From contig CAJJDP010000037.1 in NCBI GenBank assembly GCA_905182995.1, forward strand, positions 501,369-565,368: 64,000 nt of DNA, given 5' to 3'. Below, one piece after another: positions 38,980 through 51,783 of the stretch. Source of the stretch: Paramecium octaurelia (lineage: Eukaryota > Ciliophora > Oligohymenophorea > Peniculida > Parameciidae). Position 1 is the first letter of the stretch. Every line of letters starts with the position of its first letter. Under the pieces are notes generated by a model, which had not been told where the DNA came from, ran no database searches, and saw only the letters and a list, made by a program, of their open reading frames with translations. The position numbers and the translations under genes were made by a program.

Positions 38980-40813
38980 TCAGTTGTAAGGCAAACAATA
39001 AAACTGTCCATCCTTGTCATCTTTGCATTTTAAACACTTGTTGTAAGATTCGCAAGTCAAGCAACCAACAGAACATTTTTGACATCCATTCTCATCTAAA
39101 TAATAACCATCTATGCATTATAAATTTGAATAATCAAACTTTTCTATATTTTTTTGAAATGCTCTACAATCTGATGCAAGTGAGCCCACACATTAGAGAC
39201 AAAGTGGAGAACACTAAATTATTTCAGATTCTTACTTTCATTGTCATGAAATAATAATTAGAGATTACACATCTACCATTACTCGAGATTTTACATCCTA
39301 AATTCATATTAAGGATATTCTTATTATGATAAAGTGTACGATCAATGAAAGATACATTCTTATGCACCAAAAATGTTTTGCCATCTATTGTGTAAGTAAA
39401 GCAATCTGAATCTGAAGTAGAGTTCTCAATTGTTAAGTTAAACATCAATCTAATCTAGTAATGTTTTCCAAGATTTAATTATTTTGTAAAAGTAGTCCTT
39501 CGCCAATTGTCTTTCAAACCTCCTCCAATAAATGTAGTCCCATTTTCATATCTAAAACTAATCAATTCCTTCATGTCAAAAGTTTTTTGGCCAAAGATTT
39601 CTAGGAATTTCTGAAATGGAGAAACTAATTTTACAAGAAAACTAACATCTTAAACAATTATTAAAGAAAATACCTTGTTATTATTCATCAATATTGATGC
39701 ATTAAGCATCTTTTTATATTGTATAATAAGGACATTATTTTATGCATTAATTCTCATATAAATATAAATTTTGATTGCATTTACTACATACTTTATTAAA
39801 TGAACACTATTCACATTCATTGATTCTACAATCATAAGATTTTATTTCTTTATCATATAGTTTAATCTCTTCAATAATCCAATATCCAGCATTCTCTGAA
39901 CTTTTTGAATAACTATAAATCGTAATGTTATTTTATTCTTAAAATTACATCTTAAAGTAACCCTTCACCTATATGCAATCCAATTCGAACCTTGGTTTAC
40001 AATATTTATATGATTAAGTGTTATAATAGATTGGGAGAAAAGGATGAATTGTTTCAGGTTGAGCATTTTCTTTGGAAATCTTTAAAATTGAATTGTAGTG
40101 TTCCTCCTGTTTGCCATAACAATTAAACAAGATCTCCAAATACCCTTCAAAATTTTATTAAAAATCAATAAGTAATTCTTAATTTTCTCCAAATCTCTTA
40201 GTTAATCCAAAATCATTTTTTACAGACTTTTAATTTAAACCCATTTAATTTAAACCTCATTTATTTCAAATTATATACTTGTCTTTATGCATTCTCTAAA
40301 CTCAGCTATATATCCTTTTGGGCATTCATCAACGCATTAATCTTTAAATCTTAATTTTTCACATTAATCTAATATCTCGAGCTCACAAAATCCAGATAAG
40401 CAATATTTGCAATTCTATGGACATTCATCAATAAATAAGTTAAAGTTCCTTATTGAAAATTAGATAAAATCACTAAAAATGAACTGTATTATTATATCGG
40501 AGGCCTAATGCTCAAATTCTATATGGTATTCCGTAAAATCTTTTTCAACAACCAAAAAATTTCTCTTAATACCATTAACCTTAATTAGTATCTCTACTTA
40601 ACTAAAATTTGATTTTGCATCAAACATTATATGTAATCTCCTATACGCCTACACTCCCTCATATTTTATTGAGTAGCTTCCATTTGCCACAATCAAATAA
40701 TCCTCCTCTAAAATCATTTAGTCATTCTTAATTGACTCAATAATTTTTTTTGAAGTTATAACATTCCAACATTTAATCCATTGAATCAAGAAGAATAGAA
40801 ATATCAATTACAT
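38980..40813 (-). CDS. Cysteine-rich secreted/membrane protein (smaller paralogue type)
   Basis: It begins MQLIFLFFLIQWIKCWNVIT, a signal peptide. A beta-rich region follows (YLIVANGSYSIKYEGVQAYR...), then furin-like Cys clusters (ECPQNCKYCLSGFCELE, DQCVDECPKGYIAEF), a middle beta-rich region, and a last Cys module CQKCSVGCLTCESYNKCLKC ending ...YCLPYN. Introns are short (one of about 33 nt near 39640-39672); I did not fix all of them. It resembles the N-terminal modules of the two larger Cys-rich proteins but lacks DUF4215 repeats and a polytopic C-terminus, so it may be wholly secreted. Function unknown. Confidence 0.7.
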
Positions 40814-41333
40814 TTTTTCAAAATATTATTTATTCAATGAAAATATCTATCTTGACAAGAAGAGACTTAAATACAATCTCAATTCTAACAACTAATCGGT
40901 AAATCATCTGTTATATTACGTATTATGTTTAGACATATTATAAAACATTAGCTTTGTTTAACAAAAAGTTATAGCATCGCAAATTCTGTCATTAAGAAGG
41001 AAATATATACTTATAATCTTTAAAACTCTCTACAATCTAATATAATTATCTTTCTTCGAAGGAAAACTATTAACTTTTATTTTTTAACATAATTATAAAA
41101 TATGTAATAACTTAATCATGATATCAGTTCTCTTTCACTTAGATTACATGAAAATATCCTACCGGTACATTAAAAAATATATATATAGACTGTATAAAGT
41201 ACAATATAGAATTAATATTAAGTATATATTTACATTTTTCATTTAATTAGTGATAATCGATAAATATTAATCTTTTCGTATGTTTATTTTTTTTCTTATT
41301 AAGGAAATCATCCTTATCATGTCTCTTCTTCAA
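40814..41333. other. Intergenic, no gene seen
   Basis: Very AT-rich spacer upstream of the Cys-rich gene, up to the start of the first duplicated block. No frame with coding character was found. Confidence 0.5.
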
Positions 41334-42742
41334 TAACATCTAAATTTAAGCAACTTAAGAGGATGAATTATTTTAAATAATAAAGATAATTAATTTGATT
41401 AGTGATATAATTATATCAGAAATATTACTAAAAATGTATTCAGACTAAAATTAATGAAAAAAATTGGACCTTGTATTGAATTAATTACAATTATTAATTT
41501 GATATATAATAGATCAATTTAGATTATGTAATTAGAATTAGAGTAAATAACATTTTGCTAGATATTATTTCCTAATAGGGACTTATATAAAAATAAATTT
41601 TGATTAGGAAAATACAATTGCTAATTTTAATATTTTTGGCTTAAATCTTTCGATAGTAAATTAAGAGCCTTAAGTTTTATTGTTTGAAAATATCACAGGT
41701 GGTTTTGTAATCAATGAACATTCCTTATTTCATTTAATCTAAAAATATTGATTAATACTTATTTTAAAGTTTATTGATGATTCATACTCTTTAAATTATT
41801 AATTGTTGTTTCTACTCGAGAATTCTAGAATTATACTCTACTTTAAGTATCTCTTCAATTTAATATAATCTTATAATAGTTTAACTGATTTTTCTCTACT
41901 TTATCGTTCTCTATTGACAGCATCTTCCATTTGTAATGAGAGATTCTTTATTTTATAAGTATATTCATCTTATATCTATGCTAATCTTGCTTCATAATGC
42001 CTTTTTGTTTTAGCAAGTTCTTCTAATTAAATTTAACATTGTCTGGTTAATGAATTAATTTTGCCTTTCCGTGTCGAAAGTTCCTATTTTCGACTGTTAA
42101 TTCAGATCTAATCAGTTAATTTTTGCACAAGCAATGAATTTTTTCAGTCAATTCACTTATTTATCTTTGTAAATCATCTGTTTACTAGGAATTAGTTTCA
42201 AAATCTAATTTCAACCCATTTTCCATACGAGTAATTTCTGTTTTTATTTCGTTAGTTAATCTATCATTTATAGCTGTAATTTAGTTTATTTCTAAACTCT
42301 CTTATTGCTTATCTTAGTTTTCTTTGAGATTGTTCAGTTCTTCTCTATGTTTAACCATTTAGTACTATAAAGTCTAATCAAATTATTATTCTTTTAATTT
42401 ATATCGATCTTTAATAGCATTTCCCTCTCTTTTTTTAATTAATTTATCAAAATTTTATAATTTTTTTTTTTAATAAGATTTAGATTTTGTTTTCATAGTT
42501 ATCCATTATTCGAATTGTTTATTTTAATTTACGCTTATTCTAATCTAATTATCTCTTTAGTGCTCTATTTTCATCTCTCGATTAATCAATTTCTCTTTCA
42601 CTTATTTATCAAATAATTCTCTTTCTCTTTTTGTGCATCTGCTATAATTCCTTTGATAATTCAATTTGACTCAATTATCCTTTATTTTAAAGATTAATTA
42701 TTTCTTGTTTTAAATACTAATTTTAATGTTTCAACAACTTAT
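41334..42742. repeat. Copy 1 of an identical 1409-bp duplication (probable assembly artefact)
   Basis: It starts taacatctaaatttaag and ends caacaacttat, and as far as I can read is identical to 42744-44152, at a constant offset of 1410. It contains the 3' part of the coiled-coil gene (stop equivalent at 41730) plus 3' flanking sequence. Confidence 0.9.
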
Positions 42743-42743
42743 N
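42743..42743. other. Single N between identical blocks (assembly joint)
   Basis: One ambiguous base separates the end of copy 1 from the start of copy 2. This is the pattern left when two overlapping contigs are abutted rather than merged. Confidence 0.9.
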
Positions 42744-44152
42744 TAACATCTAAATTTAAGCAACTTAAGAGGATGAATTATTTTAAATAATAAAGATAAT
42801 TAATTTGATTAGTGATATAATTATATCAGAAATATTACTAAAAATGTATTCAGACTAAAATTAATGAAAAAAATTGGACCTTGTATTGAATTAATTACAA
42901 TTATTAATTTGATATATAATAGATCAATTTAGATTATGTAATTAGAATTAGAGTAAATAACATTTTGCTAGATATTATTTCCTAATAGGGACTTATATAA
43001 AAATAAATTTTGATTAGGAAAATACAATTGCTAATTTTAATATTTTTGGCTTAAATCTTTCGATAGTAAATTAAGAGCCTTAAGTTTTATTGTTTGAAAA
43101 TATCACAGGTGGTTTTGTAATCAATGAACATTCCTTATTTCATTTAATCTAAAAATATTGATTAATACTTATTTTAAAGTTTATTGATGATTCATACTCT
43201 TTAAATTATTAATTGTTGTTTCTACTCGAGAATTCTAGAATTATACTCTACTTTAAGTATCTCTTCAATTTAATATAATCTTATAATAGTTTAACTGATT
43301 TTTCTCTACTTTATCGTTCTCTATTGACAGCATCTTCCATTTGTAATGAGAGATTCTTTATTTTATAAGTATATTCATCTTATATCTATGCTAATCTTGC
43401 TTCATAATGCCTTTTTGTTTTAGCAAGTTCTTCTAATTAAATTTAACATTGTCTGGTTAATGAATTAATTTTGCCTTTCCGTGTCGAAAGTTCCTATTTT
43501 CGACTGTTAATTCAGATCTAATCAGTTAATTTTTGCACAAGCAATGAATTTTTTCAGTCAATTCACTTATTTATCTTTGTAAATCATCTGTTTACTAGGA
43601 ATTAGTTTCAAAATCTAATTTCAACCCATTTTCCATACGAGTAATTTCTGTTTTTATTTCGTTAGTTAATCTATCATTTATAGCTGTAATTTAGTTTATT
43701 TCTAAACTCTCTTATTGCTTATCTTAGTTTTCTTTGAGATTGTTCAGTTCTTCTCTATGTTTAACCATTTAGTACTATAAAGTCTAATCAAATTATTATT
43801 CTTTTAATTTATATCGATCTTTAATAGCATTTCCCTCTCTTTTTTTAATTAATTTATCAAAATTTTATAATTTTTTTTTTTAATAAGATTTAGATTTTGT
43901 TTTCATAGTTATCCATTATTCGAATTGTTTATTTTAATTTACGCTTATTCTAATCTAATTATCTCTTTAGTGCTCTATTTTCATCTCTCGATTAATCAAT
44001 TTCTCTTTCACTTATTTATCAAATAATTCTCTTTCTCTTTTTGTGCATCTGCTATAATTCCTTTGATAATTCAATTTGACTCAATTATCCTTTATTTTAA
44101 AGATTAATTATTTCTTGTTTTAAATACTAATTTTAATGTTTCAACAACTTAT
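42744..44152. repeat. Copy 2 of the identical 1409-bp duplication
   Basis: Same sequence as 41334-42742. This copy is continuous with the upstream part of the minus-strand coiled-coil coding region, so it should be the one used for the gene model. Confidence 0.9.
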
Positions 44153-44949
44153 TTTCATTCTAACTTTACTGAATCTTTGAATATATTCTGTTTTCTTTTC
44201 TTAGCAACCACAGCTGCGTTTAATTTTAGAATTTATATTCTAATATATCAAGTTAAATCTTTAAGTTATCACCATTTACTTTTGAAGTATCACATCATAA
44301 TTTTTAATATGATCTTCGTATACAATAAATATGGGAGCCAAATACAATAAATCAGTTTGATGCTTGATGTCTTGATGAATTACATCAACTTTAGTAATTC
44401 CCAAACTTTTTAAATACTAAGCTCCTTAGAGAATCTCCCATCTAGTTAAAATATTGAATTTTAAATTACTTTCGTTTACCTAGAAGGAAAGTTATGATTT
44501 TCATGAGTTTATTTAATTTAGCAGTATTGTCTCTGATTATTTAGGTTGAACCATAGCCATTGGGTTTCGTTACATATTTGTTATAATAAATTTAATTTAT
44601 CTATTAAATCATATTCAAAATGAATTTTCAATAATTTTAATTATATATCATCATCTACATAAATCTTTAAATTATTCAGATGTAGAGATAGACGCGATTG
44701 ATGTTTGATTCCTTATTCCATATTTCAAACAGTAATAAAATTATATATCCTCATCCGTGTAGTCTAGACTTTTATCAAAGTTATCAAATAGACTATGAAT
44801 CTCATTGAAATTACTATTCCCCAAAATGTATGATTCTAAGGTTTTTATTATATCTGGATTTAAAATCTTTTTAAAAATTAACCTTAAATTTTATAAATTT
44901 TTACATTGCCTTTTTCACATAAGATGTCAAAAAATTTTATATATTAGTG
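43140..44949 (-). CDS. Helical/coiled-coil region, probable C-terminal part of the kinase gene upstream
   Basis: Reading from 44949 downward, the minus strand first gives helical sequence (ILNPDIIKTLESYILGNSN, ...LKSLGITKVDVIHQDIKHQ, LLYLAPIFIVYEDHIKNYD). A long coiled coil follows (KENQDKQQESLEINQITAI, ...QLEELAKTKRHYEARLAQIQ, ...NLSLQMEDAVNRERQSREKS), ending at a TGA at 43142-43140. Several frame changes occur. Some fit introns of 28-35 nt; at least one (around 44050) fits no GT-AG pair and may be sequence error near a contig end. It joins the Gln-rich tail of the kinase in frame if a very short 16-nt intron is accepted, so it may belong to that gene or be a separate one. Confidence 0.45.
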
Positions 44950-46409
44950 TTTACTGATTGCTTTTACAACATCATTTTAAATGCGTATTCATGATTTTAT
45001 AAATTTTAAACATTTTCTTTTCCGAAATTTGGTTTTTAAGGAATAGTTTGTATGTTCGGAGGAAGGCCTTTATTTTTCTATTGATACATGTTTTGATAAA
45101 TTAGTGGAAGGCCTGTGAATTGTTTAAATGCATAATTTTGTTACAATAATGGAAAGTTAGTGTTTGGTTGGAAAGGAAATATTTGTTAATTTAGTGGGAA
45201 GGTTTGATTTTGTTTTTGAGCAAATTTTTATTAATCTATGAGCTAACCCAAGTTGTTTTTTTTCTATTGAATAAAGCCTTATTATTTTTATGGAATTCCT
45301 TAATTAGGATTTTAAGCAAAAACTTCTTAATTTATTGGAATACTTTGGTTATTTTCTACATCAAAATTTTGTTGATTTAGTGGCTCGCTTTTTTCGCTTT
45401 AATGTTTTTAATTACCAGCTTACTATAGATCTTAAACATCTTTGAATTGTTGTTAAATATAACTTTGGTAATTTTGTAGAATACTTTAGTTTTATTCTCG
45501 ATTAAAATTTAACTCATTAAATATCTCACTAGAGTTTTATTAAGCGAAATTCTTTGATTTTAGTTGAACATTTTGGTTTTGCTACAAAGAAAGTTTTTAT
45601 TAATTAGGTATAATAATTGAGTTCTTTTATTAAGTGAAAGGTATGTTTTATGGATTGTTTATGTTTTTTTCATGATTTTGTGAATTCAGAATTTCACTTG
45701 AGTTTTTTTGGATATAAAAAATTTATTGTTTGCCTTAGTTTTGTTATTAAACAAATTTTTGTTAATTTTATACCTAACATGAAGAATTTATTTAGCAAAA
45801 TTTTAATATTAATTAGGAAAGCCTTGGTTTTGCTATTGAGTATAATTTTGAAAATTTAAAATATAGTTTGGGGTTTGTTAATATTAAAAATATTAATAAT
45901 TTTTGGGCAAAGGGATTTGCTAGTATTACCAATTTTATTATTTCAGGTGAAATTGTGGGATTTAATAAAAAGGTGAATTTTGATAATTTAGTGGACAACC
46001 TGGGATTTGTTAATTTATTGGAATATTTTGGATTTATTATTTAACCTAAAAGCCTGGGATTTATTAATTAAGCTAAAGGCCTGGAATTTGCTAATTTGGT
46101 TGAAAGTTTGGAATATAACCAAAATTTGGTACATATTGTAGAAAATTTGGGATTTGTTAATATGGAAAATTTTGTGGAAGGCTATAGTTTTGTTAATAAA
46201 AAAAATTTGGTGGAGGTCCTTGATGTTGTTTGGGAGCATAGTTTTGTAAATTCGATGATTAATTTTGGATTCCTTGACAGAGTGGGAAAGTAGGGATTTG
46301 ATAATAAGGATTATTTTGATAATTGAGTGGAGATCTTGGGATTTGTTGAAATGGCATATTTTGCAAATTTGGTAGAAAGCTTAGACTTTATTATTAAACA
46401 TTTTTTTAA
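44950..46409. repeat. Copy 1 of an identical 1460-bp duplication (probable assembly artefact)
   Basis: It starts tttactgattgcttttac and ends aacatttttttaa, and matches 46411-47870 at a constant offset of 1461. It codes on the minus strand for the Gln/Asn/Pro-rich tail of the kinase. Confidence 0.9.
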
Positions 46410-48933
46410 NTTTACTGATTGCTTTTACAACATCATTTTAAATGCGTATTCATGATTTTATAAATTTTAAACATTTTCTTTTCCGAAATTTGGTTTTTAA
46501 GGAATAGTTTGTATGTTCGGAGGAAGGCCTTTATTTTTCTATTGATACATGTTTTGATAAATTAGTGGAAGGCCTGTGAATTGTTTAAATGCATAATTTT
46601 GTTACAATAATGGAAAGTTAGTGTTTGGTTGGAAAGGAAATATTTGTTAATTTAGTGGGAAGGTTTGATTTTGTTTTTGAGCAAATTTTTATTAATCTAT
46701 GAGCTAACCCAAGTTGTTTTTTTTCTATTGAATAAAGCCTTATTATTTTTATGGAATTCCTTAATTAGGATTTTAAGCAAAAACTTCTTAATTTATTGGA
46801 ATACTTTGGTTATTTTCTACATCAAAATTTTGTTGATTTAGTGGCTCGCTTTTTTCGCTTTAATGTTTTTAATTACCAGCTTACTATAGATCTTAAACAT
46901 CTTTGAATTGTTGTTAAATATAACTTTGGTAATTTTGTAGAATACTTTAGTTTTATTCTCGATTAAAATTTAACTCATTAAATATCTCACTAGAGTTTTA
47001 TTAAGCGAAATTCTTTGATTTTAGTTGAACATTTTGGTTTTGCTACAAAGAAAGTTTTTATTAATTAGGTATAATAATTGAGTTCTTTTATTAAGTGAAA
47101 GGTATGTTTTATGGATTGTTTATGTTTTTTTCATGATTTTGTGAATTCAGAATTTCACTTGAGTTTTTTTGGATATAAAAAATTTATTGTTTGCCTTAGT
47201 TTTGTTATTAAACAAATTTTTGTTAATTTTATACCTAACATGAAGAATTTATTTAGCAAAATTTTAATATTAATTAGGAAAGCCTTGGTTTTGCTATTGA
47301 GTATAATTTTGAAAATTTAAAATATAGTTTGGGGTTTGTTAATATTAAAAATATTAATAATTTTTGGGCAAAGGGATTTGCTAGTATTACCAATTTTATT
47401 ATTTCAGGTGAAATTGTGGGATTTAATAAAAAGGTGAATTTTGATAATTTAGTGGACAACCTGGGATTTGTTAATTTATTGGAATATTTTGGATTTATTA
47501 TTTAACCTAAAAGCCTGGGATTTATTAATTAAGCTAAAGGCCTGGAATTTGCTAATTTGGTTGAAAGTTTGGAATATAACCAAAATTTGGTACATATTGT
47601 AGAAAATTTGGGATTTGTTAATATGGAAAATTTTGTGGAAGGCTATAGTTTTGTTAATAAAAAAAATTTGGTGGAGGTCCTTGATGTTGTTTGGGAGCAT
47701 AGTTTTGTAAATTCGATGATTAATTTTGGATTCCTTGACAGAGTGGGAAAGTAGGGATTTGATAATAAGGATTATTTTGATAATTGAGTGGAGATCTTGG
47801 GATTTGTTGAAATGGCATATTTTGCAAATTTGGTAGAAAGCTTAGACTTTATTATTAAACATTTTTTTAACTAAATGGAATGCCTCTGTTTTGTTTTTGA
47901 GCAAAATTTAGCTAGTTTAAGAATACATTTGATTTTTGTTAATCTAGTTGATTTTGTTCAATGCTATGGGTTAATGAGCTAAAAGCATCTCTTACTTTAT
48001 ATTCAGGTACAATACAGAGTCTATTAAAAATTTCACATAAAGATTAAAAATTCATTCTTTTTTTAGGATTATACTCTATCATACCTTCTACTAAAAGTTT
48101 AATTATTTCACTCTAAAATTAATGAATCTTAAAAGGTTGATATTCAAGTGTACGCATAAAATTAATAATACTATGATGTTCATCCTAATATGGATATTCT
48201 CCTGTGAACATGAGATTTATTACAATACCAAGCTTTATTTAAAGAAATAAGTACAGAGTACATATCAACTACACTTCTCTAATGCTGTTTGTTCATTTCA
48301 GCTAAATTTTATCTTAGATTATTATCTTTATTCAAAACATTTAATTCAGGTGAAGCAAACATAGGAGTTCCTAATTTGGTTAGCCATAAATTATTTTATT
48401 CACAAAATTAAGCTATTCCAAAATCAGCCAATTTATATAATTTCTTATTTCCATATTATTATATAAGGATATTTGCTGGTTTTATATCTCTATGGATAAT
48501 TTTCAAATCATAAAGTACTTTATATCCATTAATGAATTGTCTTAAAAAATCAAGAATTTCTTCTTCCTCATATTTTTGTTTCTCCCTCTATTCCTGTTCA
48601 AGAGTAGAGATACACTTCTCCATAATTATTGCAAAGTATGACCTTTCTTCAATAATTTCTAAATGATGAATTGTCACAATATTGGGATTTTGTAAATTTT
48701 TAATAGTCTTATAGATTTCATATTCTTGGATTACCATTTCCTTATTAGATGGAGTAATATTTATAATCTTTAATAATTTAAAATTTTACTTTTGCACAGC
48801 ATTCAAATGATTAATTTCCAACCTTCTTGTAACAGTTAAAGACTTTGTTTATGGCACCTTTTCCGATAATTTAATTTGTGTCTATTTCATATTCATAATT
48901 GTATTCATCTCTAAGCAGAATTGACTATTTCAT
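44950..48933 (-). CDS. Protein kinase with long Gln/Asn/Pro-rich (prion-like) tail
   Basis: Start at 48933. Two 22-nt introns restore the kinase domain: GKGAINKVF (glycine loop), CCAK (ATP Lys), HRDIKPANIL (catalytic loop), KLADFGIAQ (DFG), GTPMFASPE and VVDMYSLGIVINLMFTGEYP. The domain ends near RMNFQSLCEIFNRL, about residue 300. The same frame then runs into sequence made mostly of Gln, Asn, Pro, Phe and Tyr, with a loose repeat of the type NQQIPGFPLNYQN (each unit about 16 residues). Many of the Gln are TAA/TAG. Because of the joint at 46410 the tail appears twice; one copy codes about 480 residues. One frame change in the tail (about 45770) fits no intron. The kinase group is uncertain (ULK/CAMK-like look). 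Gln/Asn-rich tails often drive phase separation. Confidence 0.7.
46410..46410. other. Single N between identical blocks (assembly joint)
   Basis: The second joint of the same kind as 42743. Confidence 0.9.
46411..47870. repeat. Copy 2 of the identical 1460-bp duplication
   Basis: Same sequence as 44950-46409. It is contiguous with the kinase domain, while copy 1 is contiguous with the helical region. Removing one copy restores a simple gene order. Confidence 0.9.
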
Positions 48934-48994
48934 ATTGTTTTAGAATAATAAATAACTTAAATATAATTGATATGATTTAAATTTAGTAAGTCTA

Positions 48995-51296
48995 TCATGG
49001 ACAAATTCCATTTGTAAGTTATTAAAACTTATCATAACAATATGTTCTCTTATTACTGATGCTGTCATTAATTAATGTTATAATATTCTTTTTACACTAA
49101 AAAAATAGATACCAATTCTTACTTTTTCAACACTATCTTGCAACTTGAATCGATCTTTAAATTCTTTAATATTAAAGTTAGAAAAACAATGAAAGTTGCT
49201 TTTCTCCATCATCAATTCAATAATTTATAATAAAGCAGCAAAACTCTTCCTTAATTCTAGGAATCCAGATATCATTAATTCTGTGAAATATTTGAATGCT
49301 TTTGAACTAGTTCCATCCATTAATTCAATATAGTCTTATGTCATTTTAAATGGAGCTGTTTCAAATCCTGCGTTACCTGGAGAAGTAGATAAAATAAATC
49401 CAAAATCAATATGAACTAGATGACCTTAATTATCAATTAATATATTTCCATTATGTCTATCTTTTATCTACATAATATATGTCAATAATGAATATCCAGC
49501 TAAACTTTCAATGAAATTTCTCTAAGCAAAATGAAAGTCTTCTCCAAAATAGAATTTAAAGAATTCCCTCAAAGTCTTAAATTTATTGGATTTCAAATAT
49601 TTTTTCATTGCATCCATAGATATCGTATTTGGAACAAATTCTAAGAGACCAGAATTCTCGGATGTTACAATAATCTCATATGGCTTTAAATATAAATTTA
49701 ATCCAGATGCTTTAAATATTGAGTCTAATTTTTATATTACTTGCATAGCCATGAGCTCCTGTCTTAAGTCATCTCCTCCTTTAACCATAATGGCTCTAAT
49801 TTAATATGATTCAAAATCTTTAAAAGGAGATTATTCTTTTATCAATTCCAACTTATGATCCCAATCTTCTCCCCATGGTCCTTGCATTTTCACAAGAATT
49901 TTCTTTCTATCTTTACCTTTTTTTTCTTATTCTAATAAATATTCTTCTTCTTTTAAGTTTATTTCCTTCAATAATTAATTATTTTTTGAAGGAGTTGGCA
50001 AATTAATAGATGTTCTCTATCTTTAATGCCTTTTTAAATCATCGCATTCTTTGCTTTGTTTAGTTTCAGTCAAAGTAACGGCAAAGTCCGTTATGGTTGT
50101 AGGACTCGACCAAGAATTTCTTCGTTTAATCTTAGGGGAAGTAAATGAAGACTTCTAAATTAAATTCTATTCAAGTTTGTTTGGAGAATCTGGTAAACTA
50201 TCATCATAATTGGTTGATTTATCATATTTATAAATTGGAAGTTAGTTGAAAATTGTATCTTCCATTTTACATTTCGTATGATATCTTAGTTGAGACTCAA
50301 GATCATCAGATATTTCTCTATGTAATAAATCATCCTGATCTACATCAGTTGAGACATCCTAGTTCAATCTTGTTTATTTTTATTTAATTTCTTCCTCACT
50401 TATTGTTTCAACTAAAATTCTATAAGGAACCCGAGTTTTTGTATTGAAACATGCATGACCTTCTTCGCAAATACGAACAATCAGGTTAGAGGGGTCTTAC
50501 CCTTCGTATTTTCTTTGAAAAGGTAACATAGTTCCCCAATAATATGGTATTTCTGAATATTAATTTCTTAATCGTTTTAAGGCTTTATTAGTATTTTTAA
50601 TTTCCTTAAATAGAAATTGTTTCCTTTCAGAAGGGTCAATTTATTTGAGGGTTAAGGATAACTTGATCAAATTCATCACTAACTTTTCTACTAAGCCTAT
50701 ATAACTGGATCTCAATTCTTTTTCTGAGAATTAGTTTTACAATTCTATAAATTTTATTTTTATTTATTAATACATATTTGAAATTCTACATTATTCATGT
50801 TTTTTAGTATTTCTTCCTTGCTATATTTAATGGCTCCATTTACCATTGACTTTTCTAGCCTCTATTAAGAATATCAAATATAATTTGTTACTCTTTGAAA
50901 GAATTCGATTTATTTACAAGTAACTTCATTCTACTTTTCATTCTCAGAATATGCATTAATACACCAGCTGATTTTAAGGAAATTTGCTATACTTGTTTAA
51001 CATAAGGTTTCCAAAAAAGTTTCCATGCTTTTGCTGCCCTTTTTAATCGCTAAGTAACTAGAAATACTTATGGTCATCTATTACCTGAATTGAGGAATAA
51101 AATTTTCAATGAATGTATGAGGCATCTATAATAATTTTTGAGTTAAATATTAGTGAGGCCCTGGTTCGTTAAATGTTGCCATGTAATAATATATCAATAA
51201 TTCTGGTGTAAATTCTTATGAAGAGAAGAAATTAAGAATTTGTTTAGTATTTGTTGATCTTATTTGAGAATTCAAGGTTTTAGAATCTACATTCAT
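48995..51296 (-). CDS. Phosphatidylinositol 4-kinase beta-like (Pik1/PI4KB)
   Basis: Four introns (27, 30, 29 and 26 nt) give 729 residues, length a multiple of three. The N-terminal third holds helical sequence like the lipid-kinase unique domain (TPELLIYYYMATFNEPGPHQ...). A Ser/Lys-rich linker follows. The catalytic domain (about residues 440-690) has VKMQGPWGEDWDHKLELIKE, IRAIMVKGGDDLRQELMAMQ (ATP Lys region), LKPYEIIVTSENSGLLEFVP, DRHNGNILIDNQGHLVHIDF (catalytic DRHxxN and the HIDFG activation motif) and GFETAPFKMTQDYIELM, which is specific to PI4K type III beta. The end YDKFQQLTNGICP is also typical. Product: PI4P at Golgi/trans-Golgi membranes, supporting secretory traffic. Confidence 0.92.
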
Positions 51297-51783
51297 TTCA
51301 TTTATTTATCTTGGTAATTTATCCATTCAGAATTTTTGTTTAATTTACAAATATAAAATAAAAAATATAAATAAGTATTTTATGTAATATATATTTGATA
51401 AACACACTAAACAATCTAAATTTCACTAAAAAATTATAAAACCAATTATTATTTGAATTGCCTCATTTTTTAATTTAATGATTTCATACATTAATTGAAA
51501 ATAGCTTATAATAATATTTGCTTGACAAATTAAATAGATTAATAAATATAATTGTTTCATTATATATTATGGATATTATTTCAATTATCAAATTTGAATT
51601 GTCTAAAATACAAAAAAGAATTCAATAGCTTTTATCATTTCATAAAATATCAATATTTCTAAATTACATTTGTATCGATTTAATAATGAATAGATACTAA
51701 TTTAGTAAGGAACTATATTTTAGTCACTTTATTATAAATTTTATTGATTATATTTATAAAAATTTGTCAGTTAATCAATACAA
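51297..51783. other. Intergenic, divergent promoter region
   Basis: A 487-bp, very AT-rich stretch between the divergent starts of the PI4K and Aurora-like kinase genes. No ORF or RNA gene was recognised. Confidence 0.5.

Noticed and set aside
45650..47754. Four pairs of identical short ORFs on both strands
   Set aside because: The pairs come from the duplicated assembly block, and their sequences are antisense or off-frame readings of the Gln-rich kinase tail.
49586..49804. Plus-strand frame inside the PI4K gene
   Set aside because: It is antisense to the clear PI4K catalytic domain.
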